Source of the DNA: Pseudomonadota bacterium
GTDB taxonomy: Bacteria; Desulfobacterota; Anaeroferrophillalia; Anaeroferrophillales; Tharpellaceae
DNA: 13,720 nucleotides
NCBI GenBank assembly: GCA_030641485.1
Contig: DAOWHJ010000054.1
Span: 1 to 13,720 of the forward strand
Reading direction: 5' to 3'
Position numbers and translations under genes: made by a program. Positions 7,108 to 13,720 of the stretch are shown here, piece after piece. Position 1 is the first letter of the stretch. Each line of letters starts with the position of its first letter. Below the pieces are notes generated by a model that worked only from the letters and a program-made list of their open reading frames with translations, made no database searches and had not been told where the DNA came from.

Positions 7108-8247
7108 ATGGTAGAGACAATGAAACAAGGCAGCAAAGCAGTTCTATTACTTAGTGATGGAACTCTTTTTTCCGGGCGGGCTTTTGGCGCCGGGGGCGAG
7201 GTTTGTGCTGAGGTGGTTTTCAATACCAGCTTAAGTGGTTATCAGGAGGTTTTGAGTGATCCCTCATATTTCGGCCAGATGGTGCTGATGACCTATCCTC
7301 ATATTGGTAATTATGGGGTTAATGATGAGGATCAGGAGTCTCGCAGGTGTTTTCTTTCGGCTTTTATTGTGAAAGAGTACTGTACTTATCCCAGTAGCTG
7401 GCGGAGTACAAGCAATTTGGCTGACTATATGGTTAAAGATGGGGTTATTGGTTTGGAAGGAATCGATACTAGGGCCTTGACTCGTCATATTAGAGCCGCT
7501 GGAGCTATGCCGGGGATTATCAGTACTGAGGACTTCGAGGTAGAGTCTCTACAGGCAAAACTTAAGCAATGGCCCGGCATTGAAGGGGTCAATCTGGTTG
7601 AAGGGGTAACCGTTGACAAGATTTATGAGTGGCATCAGGGGATTTGGGATCTTAAGCATGGCTACCAGGATGAGGCTCGGGTTGAGAAGCGGGTTGTGGT
7701 CTATGATTTTGGCGTTAAGTACAATATTTTACGTCTCTTAAAAGAGGTCGGTTGCCAAGTGACAGTGGTTCCTGCCGGAACTCCAGCCCGGGAGATTCTT
7801 GAACTTAATCCTGATGGTCTTTTTCTCTCTAATGGTCCCGGCGATCCTTCAGCCTTGGGTGAGATTGTTGGTGAGATTAAGCAGCTGATCGGAAAACTTC
7901 CGATTTGCGGTATCTGTCTTGGGCACCAGGTCTTAGGTCAGGCTTTGGGTGGGAAAACCTATAAGTTGAAATTTGGTCATCACGGCAGTAATCATCCGGT
8001 GATGGATTTAACCACCAAAGAGGTTGAAATTACTGCACAAAATCACGGATTCTGTGTTGATGTTGACTCTTTGGGGGATGAGGTTGAAGTAACCCATGTA
8101 AATCTCAACGATCAAACAGTTGAAGGTTTGCGTCATCGCAAATATCCGCTTTTTTCATTTCAGTATCACCCTGAAAGTTCCCCCGGCCCGCACGACTCGG
8201 CCTATCTCTTTAAGCGTTTTCGGAAGCTTATGGATGATAACTGTTGA
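7108..8247 (+). CDS. carA: Carbamoyl-phosphate synthase, small (glutaminase) subunit
   Basis: CarA hydrolyses glutamine and passes ammonia through a tunnel to CarB for carbamoyl phosphate synthesis, feeding pyrimidine and arginine pathways. The 379-residue protein has the N-terminal CarA domain (LLLSDGTLFSGRAFGAGGEV, FNTSLSGYQEVLSDPSY, GIDTRALTRHIR) and a C-terminal class I glutamine amidotransferase domain. The catalytic triad is visible: Cys270 in GICLGHQ, and His354 and Glu356 in YHPESSPG. The ATG at 7108 has AAGGA 11 nt upstream; ATG at 7120 is a close alternative with a weaker site. It follows pyrC by 16 nt and is probably the last plus-strand gene of the lepA-pyr run. No T-tailed terminator follows; its 3' end overlaps a minus-strand gene by 20 bp, and carB is displaced about 780 bp downstream. 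Confidence 0.97.
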   Translation: MVETMKQGSKAVLLLSDGTLFSGRAFGAGGEVCAEVVFNTSLSGYQEVLSDPSYFGQMVLMTYPHIGNYGVNDEDQESRRCFLSAFIVKEYCTYPSSWRSTSNLADYMVKDGVIGLEGIDTRALTRHIRAAGAMPGIISTEDFEVESLQAKLKQWPGIEGVNLVEGVTVDKIYEWHQGIWDLKHGYQDEARVEKRVVVYDFGVKYNILRLLKEVGCQVTVVPAGTPAREILELNPDGLFLSNGPGDPSALGEIVGEIKQLIGKLPICGICLGHQVLGQALGGKTYKLKFGHHGSNHPVMDLTTKEVEITAQNHGFCVDVDSLGDEVEVTHVNLNDQTVEGLRHRKYPLFSFQYHPESSPGPHDSAYLFKRFRKLMDDNC

Positions 8248-8947
8248 AGCTGAATTTTCCGTTTTCAAATAGCAAGTATGAACGCTTATTAGCCCAGTCC
8301 CCAAGGATATAGAGCGCCTTGGGGCCGCTTGCGGCAAGAAAGTTTTCTTGGCGTTCCTGGTGGAAGTGCGCGATGATCACAGTTTGGATGTCATCTTTGC
8401 GGCACAAGATCTTCGCGCAACTTGTTAAAATCTGAGCCGGAATAATCTTCTGGCTTTTGTTGGATTTGCGACTGTTGCGTGAGAGTGTATCGGCGATTTT
8501 CAAGGTTAGAGCAGGTGGGAGTGTATCGGCCAGTTTTAAAATTGGGCGACTTCGGATTAGACTATGCCATATTCGATAGAGATAATCATCAGGATTAAGC
8601 AGATCCCCATGTGCAAGATAGAGTTTCTGGCCGTCAAGTTCAATGGTTGCATCGGCAGCATGGCAGGAGCCCAGCTCCATAAGTCTGGGGCCGAATGAGA
8701 TCTCGTGATTACCGGCGAAAAAGTGAATCTTGACATCTCTGTCAACGAGCTTTTTTAGGGCCTTAAGGATTGGGGTGTAGATCCTGAAAGCGGTTTCCGG
8801 GTAACCGTGCCAGAAGTCGAAAAAATCGCCTAAGATAAAGAGGTTGTCAAGATCATCAGGAAGTTGCTCGAAAAAATTGATTAACTCACGGTAGCTCGAT
8901 TCATCTGGGTTGCGTAAGTGGGCGTCAGCAAAAAAAATTGATTTCAT
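8228..8947 (-). CDS. LpxH-like metallophosphoesterase (probable UDP-2,3-diacylglucosamine diphosphatase)
   Basis: Calcineurin-like phosphoesterase of 239 residues, close to the length of LpxH, the peripheral membrane enzyme that hydrolyses UDP-2,3-diacylglucosamine to lipid X in lipid A synthesis. The two-metal motifs occur in order and at LpxH-like positions: DAH (Asp8, His10), GDFFDFW (Asp41, Asp44), GNHE (Asn80, His81), HGD (His113) and AHFH (His194, His196). The ending ALYILGDWANKRSYLLFENGKF resembles the LpxH C-terminus (ALYILGDW and the strand after it). One departure is GNHE where classical LpxH has GNRD, so a divergent LpxH or a related hydrolase is possible. The start is fixed by an in-frame stop three codons upstream and the absence of another Met before the active site. 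There is no ribosome-binding site; the promoter described separately predicts an almost leaderless mRNA. It lies antisense between carA and carB and overlaps the carA 3' end. Confidence 0.8.
   Translation of the reverse strand: MKSIFFADAHLRNPDESSYRELINFFEQLPDDLDNLFILGDFFDFWHGYPETAFRIYTPILKALKKLVDRDVKIHFFAGNHEISFGPRLMELGSCHAADATIELDGQKLYLAHGDLLNPDDYLYRIWHSLIRSRPILKLADTLPPALTLKIADTLSRNSRKSNKSQKIIPAQILTSCAKILCRKDDIQTVIIAHFHQERQENFLAASGPKALYILGDWANKRSYLLFENGKFSFNSYHP
8299..8350. repeat. Three abutting perfect inverted repeats
   Basis: Three perfect inverted repeats follow one another without spacing. CCCCAAGG, a 10-nt loop, CCTTGGGG occupies 8299-8324. CCGC, TT, GCGG occupies 8325-8334. CAAGAA, AGTT, TTCTTG (extendable to CAAGAAA/TTTCTTG) occupies 8335-8350. 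The block lies 52 nt downstream of the carA stop and inside codons about 200-217 of the minus-strand gene. It could fold as RNA on either strand. No T-tract follows on the plus strand, so it is not a classical intrinsic terminator, but it might protect or define the carA mRNA 3' end. Confidence 0.6.
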
Positions 8948-8955
8948 GATTTAGC

Positions 8956-8985
8956 ATAATAATCGTAAATCAACTTTATTGTCAA
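8956..8985 (-). promoter_or_regulatory. Near-consensus sigma-70 promoter for the LpxH-like gene
   Basis: On the minus strand TTGACA (8985-8980) is followed after 18 nt by TATTAT (8961-8956), a perfect -35 box and a five-of-six match to TATAAT. Only 8 nt separate the -10 box from the ATG at 8947, so transcription would start within a few bases of the start codon. The match is read directly; promoter activity is inferred. The carB promoter must be in the same 75-bp gap on the other strand, but I see no good hexamer pair for it. Confidence 0.65.
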
Positions 8986-9022
8986 CCAAGTACCATATTA
9001 ATTCGAGTAAGGATTTTTAACA

Positions 9023-12000
9023 TTGCCGAAACGTACTGATTTGAAAAAGATAATGCTGATAGGGTCAGGTCCGATTGTTATTGGTCAGGCCTGTGAATTT
9101 GATTACTCAGGGACTCAAGCCTGTAAGGCATTAAAGGAAGAGGGCTATGAAGTGGTGCTGGTTAACAGTAATCCGGCAACCATTATGACCGATCCTGAGT
9201 TTGCAGACCGGACCTACATTGAGCCGTTGACGCCAGAGACGGTCGGCCGAATCATAGCATTGGAAAAACCTGATGCACTGTTGCCGACTATGGGCGGTCA
9301 GACCGCTTTAAATATCGGCATTGCTCTGGCTGAGGACGGAACCCTGGCCAAATATGGGGTTGAGATGATCGGGGCCTCTTTGGAGTCAATCAAAAAAGCT
9401 GAAGATCGTCAGCTTTTCAAGGATGCGATGGATCGTATTGGCTTGGAGACGCCGCGGAGCGGGGTCGCTAAAACCCTTGATGAAGCCTGGAAAATTTTAG
9501 AATTTACTGGGTTTCCGGCGATTTTACGGCCCTCATTCACTATGGGTGGCAGTGGCGGCAATATTGCTTACAACGTTGAAGACTTTGAGAAGTTTGTCAA
9601 ACGGGGCATAGAGATAAGTCCGGTTCATGAGATTTTGGTCGAAGAGTCGATTGTTGGTTGGAAAGAGTATGAGTTGGAAGTGATGCGCGATCACAAAGAT
9701 AATGTTGTAATTATCTGCTCGATCGAGAATTTCGACGCGATGGGGATCCATACCGGCGATAGTATTACCGTGGCTCCAGCTCAGACCTTGACCGACAAAG
9801 AGTATCAGATCATGCGGGATGCATCGCTGGCGATCATGCGTGAGATCGGGGTGGCGACTGGTGGCTCCAATGTTCAATTTGGGGTTAACCCTGAAGATGG
9901 ACGTTTAGTCGTAATTGAGATGAACCCCCGGGTTTCCCGGAGTTCGGCTTTAACGTCCAAAGCAACCGGTTTTCCGATTGCCAAGATTGCGGCAAAGCTT
10001 GCGGTTGGTTTTACGTTAGATGAGATTCCCAATGATATTACTCGTGAAACTCCGGCCTGTTTTGAACCATCTATTGATTATGTTGTCACCAAAATACCGC
10101 GGTTTACATTTGAAAAATTCCATCTGGCTGATACGACCTTAACGACCCAGATGAAATCTGTCGGTGAGGCGATGGCGATTGGCCGAACCTTTAAGGAGTC
10201 TTTGCAGAAAGCGATACGTTCGATGGAGATCGACTCTTACGGGTTCGAACGGCAGTTCTCGGCCGCGACTTATCTTGACCCCGACAGTGCGAGTGTTGAC
10301 TTGGTTGAAGAGCGTTTGCAAATACCGGGGCCGGAACGTCTCTGGTATATTGCCGATGCGTTGCGTTTTGGGTTTACGATTGAAAAAATTTATGGGATGA
10401 CTGGAATTGATCCCTGGTTTGTTAATAATATTCGTGAGATTGTCGAATTTGAACGCGATAATCTGATTGACACCTCATTGGCCGAAATTTCGCAGGAGAC
10501 CATGCGTCGGGCCAAAGAGCTCGGTTTTGCCGATAAATTTCTAGCTTCTGTCTTGAACTGTACGGAGGCTGAAGTAAGAGCCCAGCGGCTTACGCAAAAA
10601 GTTTTGCCGGTCTATAAACGGGTCGATACCTGTGCGGCTGAGTTTGAGGCCTTTACCCCTTATTTCTATTCGACCTATGAGATGGAGGATGAGACCCGGC
10701 CAACGGATCGGAAGAAAATTATTATCTTAGGGGGTGGTCCTAATCGGATTGGCCAGGGAATTGAATTTGATTACTGTTGTGTCCATTGTGCGTTCGCACT
10801 GGCTCAAGATGACTATGAAACAATTATGGTTAACTGCAATCCCGAGACGGTCAGTACCGATTATGACACTTCGGATCGACTCTACTTTGAACCGCTAACC
10901 CATGAAGATGTTTTGCAGATCGTTGAGGTTGAGAAACCGTTTGGGGTTATTGTCCAGTTTGGCGGGCAGACACCATTGAAATTGGCCGCGGGATTAGAGC
11001 AGGCCGGGGTGCCGATTTTGGGTACCTCTCCAGACAGTATTGATCGGGCTGAAGACCGGCGCCGTTTTAAGGAGTTTCTGGAAAAACTTAACTTAAAACA
11101 GCCCGAGAACGATACGGCGACGTCAGTGGCTGAGGCGGTTGCTATTGCTGAACGAATTGGTTACCCGATTTTGGTGCGTCCATCCTATGTTTTAGGTGGG
11201 CGCGGGATGGAGATTGTTTACAATAGTGAGACCCTTAAAGGGTATATGCAGAAGGCGGTTGATGTCTCCTATGATCACCCGGTTCTGATCGATAAATTTT
11301 TAAATAACGCGGTTGAGGTCGATGTTGATGCCGTTTGTGACGGCAAGAAAGTGGTGATCGGCGGGATTATGGAACATATTGAAAAAGCCGGAATTCACTC
11401 TGGGGATTCGGCCTGCTCTTTACCACCATACTCCTTGTCCACCGAGATTCTGGCGGAGATTGCCCTGCAAACTAAAGCGATGGCGTTAGAGCTGAATGTC
11501 AAGGGTTTGATGAATGTTCAGTTTGCAGTACAGGATAATCAGGTCTATATTATCGAGGTTAACCCGCGGGCTTCACGAACGGTGCCATTCGTGGGCAAGG
11601 CCACGGGGTTACCTTTAGCGGCAATTGCAGCCCGAGTGATGGCCGGTAAAACTCTCGATGAATTAGGGGTTGAAGAGAATTATATGCCGCCCTGGAGTGC
11701 TGTGAAAGAGGCAGTGTTCCCCTTTCTTAAATTTCCTGGAGTTGATACTCTGCTCGGGCCGGAGATGAAATCGACTGGTGAAGTAATGGGGATTGATCGT
11801 GATTTTCCTTTGGCTTTTGCAAAAGCTCAAGAGGCTGCCGGTAACCCGCTGCCAGCGCAGGGCTCAGTCTTTTTGAGTATGAGTGATAAGTCGGGTTTGC
11901 AAGGTATTGTCGAACCTCTGCATAAGGCAGGTTTTAGTTTTATTGCGACATCCGGCACCGCACAGGCTCTAAGTGATTTAGGAATTGACAACCGAATGAT

Positions 12001-12247
12001 TAAAAAGCAAAAAGAGGGTCGTCCTAACGCCGTTGATCTGGTTTTGAACGGGGAGATCGATATGGTTATCAACCTGCCTGGTGATGCCCGTTCACATGAG
12101 GATTCTCTTTACATTAGACGGGTTGCCTTGGATAATGCGATTCCATATTTTACAACCCAGCCGGGCGCTCAGGGTGCCGCCCTGGCAATCGCCGCATTGA
12201 GTGAGCGAGATGTTAATTTGATGGCAATCCAAGACTATCACAAGTGA
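9023..12247 (+). CDS. carB: Carbamoyl-phosphate synthase, large subunit
   Basis: CarB makes carbamoyl phosphate from bicarbonate, ammonia and two ATP, working with CarA. The 1074-residue protein is full length and shows the internal duplication of the family. The first half (about 1-400, carboxyphosphate synthesis) has IGSGPIVIGQACEFDYSG, RPSFTMGGSGGNIAYN, EYELEVMRD and EMNPRVSRSSAL. A linking oligomerisation domain spans about 400-550. The second half (about 555-935) has ILGGGPNRIGQGIEFDYCC, RPSYVLGGRGMEIVYN and EVNPRASRTVPF. An MGS-like allosteric domain covers about 940-1074. The start is a TTG with AAGGAT 8 nt upstream, giving the usual MPKRTDLKKIMLIGSG beginning; there is no better ATG. 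It is separated from carA by an antisense gene and so probably has its own promoter in 8948-9022. greA follows after 77 nt. Confidence 0.97.
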   Translation: MPKRTDLKKIMLIGSGPIVIGQACEFDYSGTQACKALKEEGYEVVLVNSNPATIMTDPEFADRTYIEPLTPETVGRIIALEKPDALLPTMGGQTALNIGIALAEDGTLAKYGVEMIGASLESIKKAEDRQLFKDAMDRIGLETPRSGVAKTLDEAWKILEFTGFPAILRPSFTMGGSGGNIAYNVEDFEKFVKRGIEISPVHEILVEESIVGWKEYELEVMRDHKDNVVIICSIENFDAMGIHTGDSITVAPAQTLTDKEYQIMRDASLAIMREIGVATGGSNVQFGVNPEDGRLVVIEMNPRVSRSSALTSKATGFPIAKIAAKLAVGFTLDEIPNDITRETPACFEPSIDYVVTKIPRFTFEKFHLADTTLTTQMKSVGEAMAIGRTFKESLQKAIRSMEIDSYGFERQFSAATYLDPDSASVDLVEERLQIPGPERLWYIADALRFGFTIEKIYGMTGIDPWFVNNIREIVEFERDNLIDTSLAEISQETMRRAKELGFADKFLASVLNCTEAEVRAQRLTQKVLPVYKRVDTCAAEFEAFTPYFYSTYEMEDETRPTDRKKIIILGGGPNRIGQGIEFDYCCVHCAFALAQDDYETIMVNCNPETVSTDYDTSDRLYFEPLTHEDVLQIVEVEKPFGVIVQFGGQTPLKLAAGLEQAGVPILGTSPDSIDRAEDRRRFKEFLEKLNLKQPENDTATSVAEAVAIAERIGYPILVRPSYVLGGRGMEIVYNSETLKGYMQKAVDVSYDHPVLIDKFLNNAVEVDVDAVCDGKKVVIGGIMEHIEKAGIHSGDSACSLPPYSLSTEILAEIALQTKAMALELNVKGLMNVQFAVQDNQVYIIEVNPRASRTVPFVGKATGLPLAAIAARVMAGKTLDELGVEENYMPPWSAVKEAVFPFLKFPGVDTLLGPEMKSTGEVMGIDRDFPLAFAKAQEAAGNPLPAQGSVFLSMSDKSGLQGIVEPLHKAGFSFIATSGTAQALSDLGIDNRMIKKQKEGRPNAVDLVLNGEIDMVINLPGDARSHEDSLYIRRVALDNAIPYFTTQPGAQGAALAIAALSERDVNLMAIQDYHK

Positions 12248-12265
12248 TAGATTACATTTAACTTT

Positions 12266-12313
12266 ATGGCATCTTGAAAAGTTCTGGTTTTTTTGAGATA
12301 CCATTTTAAATGG
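12266..12313 (+). promoter_or_regulatory. Long carB-greA intergenic hairpin, with an alternative pairing
   Basis: Starting 18 nt after the carB stop, ATGGCATCTTGAAAAG (12266-12281) pairs with TTTTTGAGATACCAT (12289-12304 arm) as an imperfect stem of up to 15 pairs with three G-T wobbles and one C-A mismatch, around a 7-nt loop. TTT follows, so it could be a weak terminator. The closing CCAT at 12301-12304 can instead pair with ATGG at 12310-12313, within the palindrome CCATTT-T-AAATGG, which would cover part of the greA ribosome-binding site. The complementarity is direct; function is inferred. Confidence 0.4.
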
Positions 12314-12315
12314 AG
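12312..12315 (+). promoter_or_regulatory. Shine-Dalgarno site favouring the internal greA ATG
   Basis: GGAG lies 9 nt before the ATG at 12325. It overlaps the codons that would follow an upstream in-frame ATG at 12310, which itself has only a distant GAGAT. This supports 12325 as the greA start; GTG at 12334 (giving MAKVPFTPDG) fits the family length but has no site. Confidence 0.55.
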
Positions 12316-12324
12316 TATGTTTTA

Positions 12325-12816
12325 ATGTGTAGTGTGGCAAAAGTACCGTTCACTCCGGACGGTTATAAACGGCTTAAAGAAGAACTTTACCACTTGAAAA
12401 CGGTTGAACGTCAACAGATTATCAGGGATATTTCAGAGGCCCGTGATCATGGTGATTTGAGCGAGAATGCTGAGTACGATGCCGCTAAAAATCGTCAATC
12501 ATTTGTAGAGGGTCGGATTAATCATCTCGGTGATCGTTTAACCCGGGCAGAGGTTCTGGACCCGACCCAGATGGCAAATCTTGACCGAGTTGTATTTGGG
12601 GTTTATGTGACTCTCTTGGATGAAGACTCAGGAGATGAACTGGTTTATCAACTGGTTGGTGAAGATGAGGCCGATATCGATCATGGCCGAGTTTCAATTG
12701 CCGCCCCTCTGGCCCGGGCCCTGCTCGGAAAAGAAGTAGATGACGAAATTCTTCTGCAAACCCCAAGTGGTCAGAAAAATTACACCATTCTTGATATAAC
12801 TCCAACCTCACCTTAA
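12325..12816 (+). CDS. greA: Transcription elongation factor GreA
   Basis: GreA enters the secondary channel of RNA polymerase and stimulates cleavage of backtracked transcripts. The protein is 163 residues from this start, slightly longer than the usual 157-158. The N-terminal coiled-coil hairpin covers about residues 10-80, with the acidic tip in GDLSENAEYDAAKNRQ (Asp44 and Glu47, the conserved tip pair). The C-terminal FKBP-like domain shows YQLVGEDEADIDHGRVS and APLARALLGKEVDDE, which are standard GreA signatures. The start is chosen from the GGAG at 12312; starts at 12310 or 12334 are possible and change only a few residues. It lies 77 nt after carB behind a long hairpin and 14 nt before truA, so it may be read both from carB and from an unseen promoter. 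Confidence 0.95.
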   Translation: MCSVAKVPFTPDGYKRLKEELYHLKTVERQQIIRDISEARDHGDLSENAEYDAAKNRQSFVEGRINHLGDRLTRAEVLDPTQMANLDRVVFGVYVTLLDEDSGDELVYQLVGEDEADIDHGRVSIAAPLARALLGKEVDDEILLQTPSGQKNYTILDITPTSP

Positions 12817-12830
12817 GCTGTAGATTCCCT

Positions 12831-13577
12831 TTGAATTTCTCCACTCGTACCCTTAAGCTGACAATCGCCTATGATGGCACTGGTTATCATGGCTGGCAAA
12901 TTCAGCCAAATGCTATGACAGTTCAGGAGCGGCTTGAGGGTGCGGCACGCAAATTTTCCGGGGTGCGAAGCTTGTTGGATGGTTCGGGCCGGACTGATGC
13001 TGGAGTTCATGCTTGGGGGCAGGTTGTCTCTTGGGTTTATAGCGGAGATTTGCCCGTGGAGCGGATCCAGGCCGCCTTAAATAGTTTGTTGCCTTCAGAT
13101 ATTGGGGTACGTCGGGTCGAAGATGTGGTTTCCTCTTTTCATGCCCGAAAATCATCCAGAGTTAAAACCTATCTCTATATTATAGATAATGGTTTGGTGG
13201 CTAACCCTCTGTTGCGTCGGTATAGCTGGCACATTCGCCAACCCCTGAATTTGGCGGCCATGGCTCAGGCAACTGAGTTTTTGGTTGGTCGGCACGATTT
13301 TCTTTCGTTTAAGGCTGCCGACGCGAATACCATTAGCAACCAGCGTACCATTATCCAGGCTCGCTGGTTACAACGGGGCCCCTACCTGCTTTTTTTTATT
13401 AAGGGTGACGGGTTCCTGAAAAATATGGTCCGCATCATTGTTGGCACTCTGGTTGAGTTTGGTCGGGGAAAGTATTGTCCGCAAAAAATGGAGGAGATAA
13501 TTGCTGCCCGAAACCGCATTTCCGCTGGGATTACGGCCCCGGCGCAGGGCTTGGTTCTGCGTTCAGTAGATTATTGA
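12831..13577 (+). CDS. truA: tRNA pseudouridine(38-40) synthase TruA
   Basis: TruA isomerises uridines 38-40 in the anticodon stem-loop of tRNAs. The 248-residue length is normal. The N-terminal LKLTIAYDGTGYHGWQIQPN is characteristic, GSGRTDAGVHA at 51-61 holds the catalytic Asp56, and RVKTYLYII carries the conserved tyrosine of the active site. Later landmarks are HDFLSFKAAD, GDGFLKNMVRIIVGTL and the C-terminal ITAPAQGLVL. The start is TTG because the upstream in-frame stop at 12792 is followed by no ATG or GTG and family members begin just before this LTIAYDG strand. No good ribosome-binding site precedes it; translation may depend on coupling to greA, which ends 14 nt upstream. Identity is secure, the exact start less so. 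Confidence 0.96.
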   Translation: MNFSTRTLKLTIAYDGTGYHGWQIQPNAMTVQERLEGAARKFSGVRSLLDGSGRTDAGVHAWGQVVSWVYSGDLPVERIQAALNSLLPSDIGVRRVEDVVSSFHARKSSRVKTYLYIIDNGLVANPLLRRYSWHIRQPLNLAAMAQATEFLVGRHDFLSFKAADANTISNQRTIIQARWLQRGPYLLFFIKGDGFLKNMVRIIVGTLVEFGRGKYCPQKMEEIIAARNRISAGITAPAQGLVLRSVDY

Positions 13578-13593
13578 AAAGGGTCACTTGACT

Positions 13594-13610
13594 TGCGGGC
13601 AATGCCCGCA
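13594..13610. terminator. Hairpin between convergent genes, possible bidirectional terminator
   Basis: TGCGGGC, loop AAT, GCCCGCA is a perfect seven-pair GC-rich inverted repeat, 16 nt after the truA stop and 12 nt after the end of the minus-strand gene. Neither strand has a T-tract after it, so termination is only a guess from its position between two converging genes. Confidence 0.4.
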
Positions 13611-13622
13611 TTGGACGATTAT

Positions 13623-13720
13623 CTAGCGTTTTTTCTGGGTCAAAAGGTAGGCCAAGTTGTCGAGTTCACTGGTGATCGAAACATTTCGCAATGTAATTGA
13701 TTCAGGAACCTTGACCTTGA
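13623..13720 (-). CDS. Unidentified protein, C-terminal 31 residues (5' part outside window)
   Basis: On the minus strand an open frame enters from the window edge and ends with TAG at 13625-13623. The visible residues are KVKVPESITLRN, VSITSELDNLAYLL and TQKKR. The order of hydrophobic and polar residues, a basic C-terminus and a position 45 bp from the convergent truA make a real gene likely. The fragment is too short for me to assign a family, and no function is proposed. The GC-rich hairpin at 13594-13610 lies just beyond its stop. Confidence 0.5.
   Translation of the reverse strand, partial: KVKVPESITLRNVSITSELDNLAYLLTQKKR

Noticed and set aside
8979..9001. TTGTCA ... TATTAA as a plus-strand promoter for carB
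   Set aside because: The spacer is only 11 nt, and no -10-like hexamer lies 16-18 nt after TTGTCA.
9533..9877. Minus-strand 114-codon open frame inside carB
   Set aside because: It is antisense to strongly conserved carB sequence and has no recognisable features or start signals.
1..13720. Mobile elements, toxin-antitoxin pairs, CRISPR or defence genes
   Set aside because: No transposase, integrase, direct-repeat array, or defence-type domain was found; apart from the window edges all sizeable space is filled by housekeeping genes.

Overview
The window is a dense block of housekeeping genes from a Gram-negative bacterium. The gene families and their order (an argS/SPOR-protein pair, lepA-lepB, then a pyrR-pyrB-pyrC-carA ... 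carB-greA cluster), moderate base composition, and an LpxH-like lipid A enzyme suggest a member of the Desulfobacterota (the former Deltaproteobacteria, perhaps near the Desulfuromonadales). The taxonomic placement is inferred from gene content only. No rRNA, tRNA, CRISPR array, insertion sequence or phage gene was seen.

Layout. Positions 2-523 are the 3' end of argS, directly abutted by a membrane-anchored SPOR-domain protein (524-1228). An intrinsic terminator at 1253-1280 closes this unit. A leader with two small hairpins (1303-1344) precedes a long same-strand run: lepA, lepB, a STAS-domain protein, pyrR, pyrB, pyrC and carA (1359-8247). From lepB to carA the genes are nearly contiguous (gaps of 21, 11 and 0 nt, an 8-nt overlap, then 16 nt), which suggests co-transcription. 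An LpxH-like metallophosphoesterase then lies on the opposite strand (8228-8947). It overlaps the carA 3' end by 20 bp and separates carA from carB. carB, greA and truA follow on the plus strand (9023-13577). The last bases hold the C-terminus of an unidentified minus-strand gene that converges on truA.

Function. PyrB, PyrC, CarA and CarB make dihydroorotate from bicarbonate, glutamine, ATP and aspartate. PyrR is a pyrimidine regulator and/or uracil phosphoribosyltransferase. LepA, GreA, TruA and ArgS serve translation and transcription; LepB, the SPOR protein and the LpxH-like enzyme serve the cell envelope.

The window contains no obvious new multi-gene system. The points most worth a second look are: the antisense LpxH-like gene splitting carA from carB, with a near-consensus promoter placed so that its mRNA should be leaderless or nearly so; three abutting perfect inverted repeats inside the 3' part of that gene, just beyond carA; an apparent 15-20 residue insertion in PyrC; a long hairpin between carB and greA that can pair alternatively with the greA ribosome-binding region; and a pyrR gene with no recognisable PyrR attenuator nearby.
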